64,000 nt of DNA from NCBI RefSeq assembly GCF_029952525.1, contig NZ_JASAOF010000017.1:1-64000 (forward strand), read 5' to 3'. A model generated the notes under the pieces. That model saw only the letters and a program-made list of their open reading frames with translations, ran no database searches and had not been told where the DNA came from. The translations under genes were made by a program, and so were the position numbers. The DNA is from Saccharopolyspora ipomoeae (GTDB lineage: Bacteria > Actinomycetota > Actinomycetes > Mycobacteriales > Pseudonocardiaceae). Below are positions 17,627 to 26,000 of this stretch, in pieces. Numbering within the stretch: the stretch's first letter is position 1; the number at the start of each line of letters is the position of its first letter.

Positions 17627-17662
17627 GGGTGGGGGAAGTTTTCATGAAAACTTCCCCCACCC
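17627..17662. promoter_or_regulatory. Perfect 36-bp palindrome upstream of the TfdB-like gene
   Basis: The sequence is a perfect palindrome centred on TTTTCATGAAAA, with G-rich and C-rich arms (GGGTGGGGG and CCCCCACCC). It ends 4 bp before the AGGAGGAG ribosome site (17667-17674) of the next gene. The position suits a dimeric repressor operator, or a hairpin controlling translation of that gene. It could also be a genome-wide dispersed palindrome. Confidence 0.65.
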
Positions 17663-17677
17663 GCGCAGGAGGAGAAC

Positions 17678-19471
17678 ATGAGCGATCCCAGCGATGTGCC
17701 GGTGCTCATCGTCGGTGGGGGCGGCGCGGGGCTGACCGCGTCGATCCTGCTGTCGCTGCAGGGAGTGGAATCGCTGCTGGTCAGCGCGGCGCCGACGACC
17801 TCGACGCTGCCCAAGGCGCACATCCTGCACCAGCGGACGATGGAGATCCTGCGCGACGCGGGCGTCGCCGACGCCGTCTACGAGCGCGGCACGCCGCCGC
17901 AGAACATGACCCACGCCGGCTGGTACGTCGAGGGCACCGACGATCCCGAGCGGGGTCGTTGCCTGGGCAAGGTCGAGCTGTGGGGTGCCGGCGGAGCCAA
18001 CCCGGCGTGGGCGGCCGCCAGCCACTGCCGTCCGGCGAACCTGCCGCAGCGCCACCTCGAACCGCTGCTCAAGCAGCGCGCCGACGAGCTCGGCCCGGGC
18101 CGCGTCCGGTTCGGCCACGAGCTGACCGACTTCCAGCAGGACGGCACCGGCGTGACCGCGACGGTGCGCGACGGCGCGACCGGTGAGACCTACCGGGTGC
18201 GCGGCGACTACCTGCTGGCCTGCGACGGCGGCCGGATGATCGGTCCCGCGCTGGGCATCGGTTTCGAGGGCATGGACGACATCGCGCGCATGGTGTCGGT
18301 GCACCTGACCGCCGACCTGTCTACCCGCGTGTCGGATCCCGAGGTCCTGCTGCGCTGGTTCTGGCTGCCGGAAACCGGTGTCGGCGCGACCCTGCTGCCC
18401 GCGGGCCCCACCCGCTGGGGCCCGGACTCCGAGGAGTGGGTCGTGCACACCAGCCCGGTCACCGGTGGTGCCGACGCACCCGGCGACGAGTCGGTGCTGG
18501 CCGAGGTCCGCACCATCCTCGGGCTCGCCGAGTCAGAGATGCAGGTGCACGCCGTGTCGCGCTGGACGATGGGCGGCTCGGTCGCGGAGCGGTTCCGCGA
18601 CGGCCGGATCTTCCTGCTCGGCGACGCCGCGCACCGCTTCCCGCCCACCGGCGGGTACGGGCTGAACTCGGCGGTGCAGGACGCGCACAACCTCGCCTGG
18701 AAGCTCGCGGCGGTGCTCAACGGCGACGCCGGGGAGGCGCTGCTGGACAGCTACGAGGTCGAGCGCCGCAAGGTCACCGGGCGCACCGTCGGGCAGGCGG
18801 TGAACAACATCGTCAACCACCTCTCGGCGATCGAGGTCGTCGGCATGGGCCCGGACAGCGTCCCGTCGGAGAACTGGACGGCGCTGCGCAGGCTGTGGAG
18901 CGGGTTGCCGGAGGACGCGGAGTTCCGCGCCTCGGTGCACCGGGCCATCGCCGGCCAGTCGATGGAGTTCAACGCCCTCAACCTGGAGACCGGCTACACC
19001 TACGAGTCCGGCGCGGTGCTGCCCGACGGCACGCCGGAACCCGCCAATCCCGATCCGATCCGGCACTACCAGCCCGGCACGCGTCCCGGCCGGCCGCTGC
19101 CGCACGCGCTGCTGGAGGACCGGGACGGCCACCGCTACCCGATCATGGACCTGGTCCGGCCGGGCCGGTTCCTGCTGATCGCGGGCGAGGACGACCGGTG
19201 GACCGAGGCCGCGGTCGAGCTCGTCAAGCGCACCGAGCTGCCGCTGGACGCGGTGAGCATCGGGCACCTCGACGGCGACCACCTGGACCCGCGCTCGGCG
19301 TGGGTCGGGCACCGCGGCGTCACCGAGCGCGGCGCGGTGCTGATCCGCCCGGACCGGTTCGTCGCCTGGCGCAGCCCGGACGCCGCCGCGGACCCGGTCG
19401 CGGAGCTGACCGAGGTGTTCACCCGGCTCCTCGGCGGCACCGACCACGACGAAAACCCTAGGAGCCGTTGA
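17678..19471 (+). CDS. FAD-dependent phenol hydroxylase, TfdB (2,4-dichlorophenol 6-monooxygenase)-like
   Basis: Class A flavin monooxygenase of 597 aa, the usual length for TfdB-type phenol hydroxylases. Motifs: Rossmann VLIVGGGGAGLTAS (~9-22), DG motif LLACDGG (~180), FAD motif FLLGDAAHRFPPTGGYG (~313) with the NSAVQDAHNLAWKL helix, and a thioredoxin-like C-terminal domain. The family ortho-hydroxylates phenols. Placed with an MhpA-like enzyme and three methyltransferases, it probably adds a second oxygen to an aromatic ring that is then methylated; this is inference. ATG 17678 has a strong AGGAGGAG site. Its TGA overlaps the ATG of the next gene (TGATG), a sign of translational coupling. 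Confidence 0.9.
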   Translation: MSDPSDVPVLIVGGGGAGLTASILLSLQGVESLLVSAAPTTSTLPKAHILHQRTMEILRDAGVADAVYERGTPPQNMTHAGWYVEGTDDPERGRCLGKVELWGAGGANPAWAAASHCRPANLPQRHLEPLLKQRADELGPGRVRFGHELTDFQQDGTGVTATVRDGATGETYRVRGDYLLACDGGRMIGPALGIGFEGMDDIARMVSVHLTADLSTRVSDPEVLLRWFWLPETGVGATLLPAGPTRWGPDSEEWVVHTSPVTGGADAPGDESVLAEVRTILGLAESEMQVHAVSRWTMGGSVAERFRDGRIFLLGDAAHRFPPTGGYGLNSAVQDAHNLAWKLAAVLNGDAGEALLDSYEVERRKVTGRTVGQAVNNIVNHLSAIEVVGMGPDSVPSENWTALRRLWSGLPEDAEFRASVHRAIAGQSMEFNALNLETGYTYESGAVLPDGTPEPANPDPIRHYQPGTRPGRPLPHALLEDRDGHRYPIMDLVRPGRFLLIAGEDDRWTEAAVELVKRTELPLDAVSIGHLDGDHLDPRSAWVGHRGVTERGAVLIRPDRFVAWRSPDAAADPVAELTEVFTRLLGGTDHDENPRSR

Positions 19472-20325
19472 TGTCCGAGACGAGCGCCTCGAACGCCGAG
19501 GCCGTCGGCAAGCTCTACGACCGGTTCGCCGCCGAGTCCCGCGACCTGTGGCCCGAGGAGGCGGAGGTGCCGAACTTCGGCTTCGGCGAGCACCTGCACT
19601 TCGGCTACTGGGAGTCCGAGGACGACGACGCGCCCCTGGGGGTCGCGGCGCTGCGGCTCACCGACATGGTGATCGACCGGCTGCGCGTCGACGACACCCA
19701 CCACGTGCTCGACGTCGGGTGCGGCATCGGCGGTCCCGCGCTGCGGACGGCTCGCCGCACGGGCGCGCGGGTCACCGGCATCACGGTCAGCGAGGCGCAG
19801 ATCGAGCAGGCGAAAGCCGTTGCGCGGTCGGAAGGTCTGCGGCTGGACTTCCAGCTGGCGGACGCGTTGCGGCTGCCGTTCCCGGATGCCTCGTTCGACG
19901 CGGTGTTCGCGCTGGAGTCGATGATGCACATGCCGGACCGCAGGCAGGTGCTCGGCGAGATCGCCCGCGTGCTGCGCCCTGGTGGCCGCCTGGTCCTCAC
20001 GGACTTCTTCGAGCGCGCCCCGATCCCCGAGGTCCACCGCCCGTTCGTGGACCTGCTGCTGGAGAGCTCCCTGATCACCACGGTCCCGGTCGAGGACTAC
20101 CCGCAGATGCTGCGCGACGCGGGAATGCTGTTCGACGAGATCCGGGACATCAGCGACCACACGACCCGCAAGACCTTCATCGCGATGTCCAAGCCCTGGA
20201 CCGACTGGGCCGCCAACAAGCCCGAAGCCACCCTCGACCAGGCCCTGGCGGCGGGCATCCCCGCCCCCGGCCTCATCGACGTCAAGGAGCTCGGCTACCT
20301 CCTGCTCGCGGCCCAGCGCCCCTGA
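19471..20325 (+). CDS. SAM-dependent methyltransferase, rifamycin 27-O-methyltransferase/sugar O-methyltransferase-like
   Basis: Class I methyltransferase of 284 aa with the N-terminal LYDR...HLHFGYW signature, motif I VLDVGCGIGG (~80), a DALRLPFPDASFDAV block and ALESMMHM. This arrangement is shared by the rifamycin Orf14 27-O-methyltransferase, EryG-like sugar O-methyltransferases and some C-methyltransferases. It probably methylates a hydroxyl on the polyketide, a sugar or a starter. ATG 19471 overlaps the preceding stop by one base, with AGGAG at 19460-19464. It is the last gene of the plus-strand operon; a long hairpin follows 87 bp downstream. Confidence 0.88.
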   Translation: MSETSASNAEAVGKLYDRFAAESRDLWPEEAEVPNFGFGEHLHFGYWESEDDDAPLGVAALRLTDMVIDRLRVDDTHHVLDVGCGIGGPALRTARRTGARVTGITVSEAQIEQAKAVARSEGLRLDFQLADALRLPFPDASFDAVFALESMMHMPDRRQVLGEIARVLRPGGRLVLTDFFERAPIPEVHRPFVDLLLESSLITTVPVEDYPQMLRDAGMLFDEIRDISDHTTRKTFIAMSKPWTDWAANKPEATLDQALAAGIPAPGLIDVKELGYLLLAAQRP

Positions 20326-20412
20326 GCCGCCCAGACCGCGTGGCCCGCACCCTGGCCACGCGGTTTCCCACTCGCCGCAGCGCCTCGGCCCCGTTCGGCT
20401 CGAACGTCACCA

Positions 20413-20486
20413 GGGGACGGTTCTAGCCAGAATCGCCCGGGATCTCACCCCCGAAATCCCGGGCGATTCTGGCTAAAACTGTCCCT
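20413..20486 (+). terminator. Long hairpin terminator after the tailoring operon
   Basis: Arms 20413-20443 and 20456-20486 pair over 31 positions with only one true mismatch and two G-T wobbles; the loop is 12 bases. TAGCCAGAATCGCCCGGGAT forms the perfect inner arm. There is no T-run, as is common in actinomycetes. It lies between convergent operons, so it may stop transcription from both sides. Confidence 0.75.
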
Positions 20487-20562
20487 ACCGCACGACGTTG
20501 CGACCCGAACCCGCCTCCCCGACGGGGGTCGGCCCAGAGCTGCGGCCGCCGTCCCGGGGTGT

Positions 20563-20610
20563 CGCGGAATGCGGCCGCGATCAGGTCCCCGATCGCGGCC
20601 GCATTCCGCG
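20563..20610 (-). terminator. Perfect 20-bp hairpin terminator after the P450/PKS operon
   Basis: CGCGGAATGCGGCCGCGATC (20563-20582) is exactly complementary to 20591-20610, with an 8-base loop. It starts 2 bp beyond the stop codon of the second P450 and is a strong candidate for the end of the long leftward PKS transcript. Confidence 0.8.
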
Positions 20611-20612
20611 TG

Positions 20613-21815
20613 TCACCAGGTGACGGGGAGTTCTCGGACGCTGTAGGTGATCGCTGCGTCCCGGTAGTGGAGGTCCTCCAGCGGGGTGGCGAGGGCGAGG
20701 GTGGGGATGCGGCGCACGAGGGTGCCGATGGCGACCTGCATCTCGACCCGGGTCAGGAACTTGCCGACGCAGCTGTGGAGACCGTGGCCGAAGGACAGGG
20801 AGATTCCCGTCTCCCGGGTGATGTCCAGGCGATCCGCGTCGGGGTGGGCCGCCTCGTCGCGGTCCGCCGACGGCAGCAGGAGGATCACGCCGTCGCCCGC
20901 CGGGATGGTGCGGCCCGCGATCTCCACGTCCTCCAGGGCGACCCGGCCCATGCCCCACTGCATGATGTTCTGGTGCCGCAGCAGCTCCTCCACGGCACTG
21001 TTGATCAGGCTCGGGTCGTCGCGGAGCTTGGCCAGCTGGTCCGGGTTCTCCAGCAGCGTCATGACGCTCAGCGAGATGGCGCTGGCCGAGGTGTCGTAGC
21101 CGGCCGAGAGCAGCATCATCGCCATCGCGGTGATCTCCTCCCGGGTGATCTCGCCGTTGGCGAGGTGGTTGCCGGCGAGCCAGCCCAGCAGGTCGTCGGT
21201 GGGCTTCTTCGCCTTGGCCGTGACGAGCCTGCGCAGGTACTGGAACAGGGAGCTCGCCGCGCCCTTGTTCACCGACGGGTTCGCGGTCGGCTCGTTGAGC
21301 TTCTGCACCCACCTGCCGAACGCCACCCGGTCCCGGTAGGGCACGCCGAGCAGCTTGCAGATCACCGACAGCGGGACCTCCTTGGCGTACTCGGCCACGA
21401 GGTCCACCGGCGGTCCCGCCGCGAGCATCGCGTCGATCCGGGCGTCCACCAGTTCCTGCAGGTAGGGCCGCATCGCCTCGGCCCGCTTGCGGGTGAACTG
21501 GCCGACCACCATCCGCCGGTAGCGGGTGTGGTCCGGCGGATCGGACTGGACGAACGCCCCGGGCGGCGCCGGTTCCGGGAAGAACAACCGCGGATATCCC
21601 GGGTGCGCCACCTGGGAGCTCAGCCGCGGATCGCTGAGCGCGGCCCGCACGTCGTCGTAGCGGCTGATCACCCACGCGTCGTCGCCCGCCGACGTCCGCA
21701 CCCGGCACACCGGCTCCTCCTCGCGGAGCCGCCGGTACTCGGGAGGCGGGTCCAGCCGGTGCGCGTCGTCGCGCGGCATCGGGAACGGGCACGCGCGGAG
21801 CTCTTCGCCCATCAT
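20613..21815 (-). CDS. Cytochrome P450 monooxygenase (canonical acid-alcohol pair)
   Basis: Soluble bacterial P450 of 400 aa. The I-helix LLSAGYDTSAS (~237-247) carries the usual AGxDT oxygen-activation motif, ELLR (~276) is the ExxR pair and the haem-binding loop FGHGLHSCVG (Cys ~349) is intact. ATG 21815 has GGAGG 7 bp upstream; a second ATG follows at once. It sits 13 bp after the other P450 and closes the leftward operon, so it most likely oxidises the released polyketide. If the product is a polyene-type macrolide, ring hydroxylation or oxidation of the C18 methyl branch are the obvious options (inference). No ferredoxin gene accompanies it in the window. Confidence 0.92.
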   Translation of the reverse strand: MMGEELRACPFPMPRDDAHRLDPPPEYRRLREEEPVCRVRTSAGDDAWVISRYDDVRAALSDPRLSSQVAHPGYPRLFFPEPAPPGAFVQSDPPDHTRYRRMVVGQFTRKRAEAMRPYLQELVDARIDAMLAAGPPVDLVAEYAKEVPLSVICKLLGVPYRDRVAFGRWVQKLNEPTANPSVNKGAASSLFQYLRRLVTAKAKKPTDDLLGWLAGNHLANGEITREEITAMAMMLLSAGYDTSASAISLSVMTLLENPDQLAKLRDDPSLINSAVEELLRHQNIMQWGMGRVALEDVEIAGRTIPAGDGVILLLPSADRDEAAHPDADRLDITRETGISLSFGHGLHSCVGKFLTRVEMQVAIGTLVRRIPTLALATPLEDLHYRDAAITYSVRELPVTW

Positions 21816-21828
21816 CTTCGGACCTCCC

Positions 21829-23016
21829 TCACCAGCGGATCGGGAATCGTTCGAGGCCGCCGGCGAGCTTGCCGCCCGCGCGCGATTCCAGCTCCGTCTG
21901 CGGCACCGCGAGGCTCAGCTCCGGCAGCCGCGAGAACAGGGCCGTGAACCCGACCGCCATGATGATCCGCACCAGCGGCGCCCCGGTGCAGTGGCGCATG
22001 CCGTGGCCGAAGGTGAAGTGCGGGTTGGGCGTGCGGGTGACGTCGAACCGCTCGGGGTTCTCGTAGACGCGGTCGTCGAAGTTCGCCAGCGAGAAGTCCA
22101 GCATCACGAGGTCACCGGAGGGGATCGTCACTCCCCCGACCTCCATGTCCTCGCTGGTGTAGCGCGGCAGGACGGGGCTGCCGATGGTCGCCCGCATCAC
22201 CTCGTCGACGGCGCGCGCCATGATCTCCGGGTCGTCGAGCGCCAGCTCGCGCTGCTCCGGGTTGAGCAGGAACAGCAGCACCCCGAAGTCGAGGTGGCTG
22301 ACCAGCCCGGCCAAGCCGGTGAACAGCAGGACCACGACGTGCATGCCGATCTCGTCGTCGGTCAGGCCGCTCTCGACGAACCGGGTGATCACGTCGTCGC
22401 CGGGGTCGTCCCGGCGACGCCTGCCGACCTCGGCGGCGAACGCGAACACCGACTCCATGCCGCCTTCGGCGTGCTCCCGGTCGACGGCGCCGACCCGGTC
22501 CATCTGGGTCAGCAGCTCCTCGCGGGCGTCCTCGGGGATGCCGATCAGGTCGCACAGCGCGTTCTGCGAGTACACCGTGGAGAACATCTCGTGCAGGTCG
22601 ACGGGCTGACCGGCGGCGATGATCTCGTCGATCTTGGCGTGCGCGATGGCCTCCACCCGCGACTTGCGGTCGAGGACGCGGCGGGCCGCGAAGCTCTTGG
22701 TGTAGAGGGCTCGCTTCTCCTCGTGGACCTTGCGCTCGGTCTCCACGTCGGTGTTGGTGACGAGCATGTCCAGCATCGGGTTGCGCAGGAACCGCGGCGC
22801 GTTGGCCGGGTCCGGGTGGTACCGGGCGAGCCGGTTGTCCTGCAGCAGCTCCTTGACCTCGGCGTGCCGGGTCACCAGCCACGCCTCGTCACCGGCGGGC
22901 GTGCGGATGCGGCACACCGGTGCCTTCTTCTGCAGGTCGAGGCGGACCTGGCTGAAGCTGAGGATGGACGGGCGTTCGACTCCCACCAGGGGGAGCTCTT
23001 CGTCTGTTGCGGTCAT
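21829..23016 (-). CDS. Cytochrome P450 lacking the canonical acid-alcohol pair
   Basis: P450 of 395 aa. The haem loop [10 protein letters not shown] (Cys ~342) and EVMR (~271) are intact, but the I-helix reads [13 protein letters not shown] (~229-241) where AG-x-(E/D)-T is expected, so the proton-relay acid and alcohol are replaced. P450s with altered pairs are known, some with unusual chemistry, so it need not be dead. The ATG overlaps the TGA of the thioesterase PKS (ATGA), with GGAGAGG upstream, indicating translational coupling. The long open frame upstream (to 25269) is a shadow of the PKS, so ATG 23016 is the real start. Likely role: late oxidation of the polyketide. Confidence 0.92.
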   Translation of the reverse strand: MTATDEELPLVGVERPSILSFSQVRLDLQKKAPVCRIRTPAGDEAWLVTRHAEVKELLQDNRLARYHPDPANAPRFLRNPMLDMLVTNTDVETERKVHEEKRALYTKSFAARRVLDRKSRVEAIAHAKIDEIIAAGQPVDLHEMFSTVYSQNALCDLIGIPEDAREELLTQMDRVGAVDREHAEGGMESVFAFAAEVGRRRRDDPGDDVITRFVESGLTDDEIGMHVVVLLFTGLAGLVSHLDFGVLLFLLNPEQRELALDDPEIMARAVDEVMRATIGSPVLPRYTSEDMEVGGVTIPSGDLVMLDFSLANFDDRVYENPERFDVTRTPNPHFTFGHGMRHCTGAPLVRIIMAVGFTALFSRLPELSLAVPQTELESRAGGKLAGGLERFPIRW

Positions 23017-26000
23017 GACACCTCTCCAGGTGCGGTCGGGGTTCGGGTGCCGAGCCAGTCCTCGATCACCTGCGCGGTCAGGTCGGAGTCCTCCTTCACC
23101 ATCGACATGTGGTCGGTCTGGACCAGCCGGAGGTCGTCGTGCGGAACGGCGACGTCCTTGCCGGTGATCTCCAGGTCGGTGCCGTCGACCTCCTTGGCGC
23201 AGCGGATCATCAGCTTCGGCGCCGAGGTCTCCAGTCCGATGTCGACGATGCGGACGAACCAGTGCGCCATCGCCGACAAGCGGGCGCTGTTGAGGCTCAC
23301 CGCAGGGGATTCCATGGTGTTGAAGTAGTTGGTGGTGACCGCGTCGAAGTCCATGCCCTCGTGGCTGTCGTAGCGGAGGCTGAGCGTGTCGAGCATGATC
23401 ACCGCCTCGGGCGTGATGCCCCAGGTCTCCTCCAGCACGGCGGCCGCGAAGTAGGCGAGGGTGCCGCCGGAGGAGTGGCCGACTAGCGCGAACGGTTCGC
23501 CGTCGCTGGCGTGCAGCACCGCCTCGGCGACCCAGCGGGCGGCGGCTTCGCCGGTCGCGGGCAGCGGTTCGCCGGGTTCGAAGCCGACCAGCGGCAGCGC
23601 GGCGACCTCGCGCTTGCCGCGCAGCTGCGCCGCCAGCCGCGCGTACATGTGGATGCCCGCGGTGGCGCCCGGGGCGCTGATGCAGATCAGCTTCGGCTGC
23701 TTCGGGCCGTCGGCCAGCGGGACCGGGGTGGGCAGTTCCTCCAGCTCGGCGGGGTTCTCGAACTGCGGTCGCAGCAGGGCGACGTGCTTGAGGACCTGGA
23801 GTCCCTGCAGCGTCTGGCCGGAGCTGACCGACTGCATGAACAGCCCGTGGAGCGTGTCGCCCGGGTCCACGGCCCGGCCCAGGCCCGGGGTGGGCGCGGC
23901 CCTGGGCCCGTCGAGGGAGCCGAGTTCGACGAGCAGGGTCTTGGCGAGTTGGGCGGGGGTCTTGCTGTCGAAGACGATCGAGCTGGAGGGCCGCGCGCCG
24001 AGCTGCTCGGAGAGCTGGTTGCGCAGCTCCACGGCGATGAGCGAGTCGAAACCCAGCTCCAGGAAGTCGCGTTCGGGATCGACGGCGCTGGGATCGGGGT
24101 GGCCGAGCAGCGCGGCCGACGTGTCGACGATGAGGACCCGCAGCATGGGTTCCCGCGCCTCCGGGTCCGCTTCGCGCAGCCGGTCCCGGAAGGTGACCGC
24201 GGCCGTGCCGGAGGGCCGGGCGGCGGGTTCGTCGGGGCGCAGGCCCCGCAGCAGCGGGGCGACGTTGCCGCGCGAGCCGGTCTCGACGTGGGCCGCGACC
24301 AGCAGGGCGTCGTCGCCGGTGAGGGCGGCGTCGAACAGGGCGTGTCCCCGCTCGGGCGCCAGCGGCGGTATGCCGGAGCGGGTGATGCGGTCCAGCGCGG
24401 CGTCGCTGAGCTCGCCGGTCATGCCGCCCGTCTGCATCCACGGGCCCCACGCCAGCGACACGCCCGGGAGTCCGGCGGCCCTGCGGTGGGCGGCGAGGGC
24501 GTCGAGGTAGGCGTTGGCGGCGCCGTAGTTGCCCTGCCCGGCGCCGCCGAGCACGTTGGCCAGCGACGAGTACAGGACGAACGCCGACAGGTCGAGATCG
24601 CGCGTGGCCGCGTGCAGGTTCCACGCGCCGTCGACCTTGGGGCGCATCACGTCGGCGAGCCGCTGCGGGGTGAGCGCGTCGACCAGCCCGTCGTCGAGCA
24701 CGCCGGCGGTGTGCACGACCGCGCCCAGCGGGCGCTCGGCCGGGATCGACTTGAGCAGGGCCGTCACGGCGTCGGGGTCGGCGACGTCGACCGCCGCGGC
24801 GGTCGCGGCGGCGCCGTGCTCGGCGAGTTCGGCCTGCAGCTCGGCGGCTCCCGGGGCGTCGGCGCCGCGGCGGCTGACCAGCAGCAGGTGCCGGACGCCG
24901 CGCCGGGTGACCAGGTGGCGGGCGAGTTCGGCGCCGAGGCCGCCGGTTCCGCCGGTGATGAGCACCGTGCGCTCGGGATCCCAGTCGGCGTGCGGGGTTT
25001 CGGTGCGCGGGAGTTCGACGAGGCGGGCGACGTGGGTTCTTCCGCCGCGCACCAGCACCTGCGGTTCGTCGGTGGAGACCAGCTCGGGCAGCGTCGCGGC
25101 CGACAGCGGTTCGCCGTCGGAGTCGACGAGCAGGAACCGTCCCGGGTTCTCCGACTGGGCCGAGCGCACGAGGCCCCAGGCCGCAGCGGAGGCGAGGTCT
25201 TCGCCGGTGGTGGCGCCGTGGCTGACGAACACGACGCGCGCGCGGTCGTAGCGCGGGTCGGCGAGGCATTCCTGCACCAGCCCCAGCACCCGCTCGGCGA
25301 GGGCGTGCGCGTCGGCGGCGTCCCGGCCGCTGGAGAGGGTCACCAGGAAGACGTCGGGGGCGATGCCGCTGTCACCGGCGGCGTCGGCGAGGGTTTCGCC
25401 GTAACCGGTGACGGTCTGGCCCGCGCTGTAGAGCAGGTGGGCGAGGTCGAGCTCGTCGCTGCCGATGATCGCCCAGCGCGCACCGGAGGACGCCGTGCCG
25501 ACGTCGGTGCTCACCCAGTCGACGCGGTGCAGCGCACCCCGCGGCTCGTCGAGCTTCCCGAACGCGGTGCGGGGGTCGACCGCGGACTCGGGCCAGTACC
25601 GCTCGCGGTCGAACGGGTAGGTCGGCAGCTCCACCTTCCGCGCCCCGGTCCCGGCGAACAGCGGAGCCCAGTCGACCCCGGCCCCGCTGACGTGCAACCG
25701 GGCCAGCGCGGCCAGGAACGCGACGTCCTCACCTCGGTCCTTCCGCAATGACGGGACACATCCGTCGACCATCGCCGACAGCGCCCCGTCCGGCCCGACC
25801 TCCAGGAACCGCCTGACCCCTTCCTCCCGCAACGACGTCACGGAGTCGTGGAACCGCACGGCCTCCCGAACATGCCGCACCCAAAACTCAGGCGAGGTGA
25901 CGTCCCCAGCAGCCACAACCGGAACCCGAGCCTCACGGAACGACAACCCCTCAACGACGTCCCGGAACTCCCCGAGCATCGGCTCCATGCGCGCCGAGTG

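Noticed and set aside
21829-25269. A single 1,146-aa minus-strand protein containing the P450
   Set aside because: Only the last 395 residues are P450; the rest is an out-of-frame shadow of the terminal PKS. ATG 23016 overlapping the PKS stop explains the locus.
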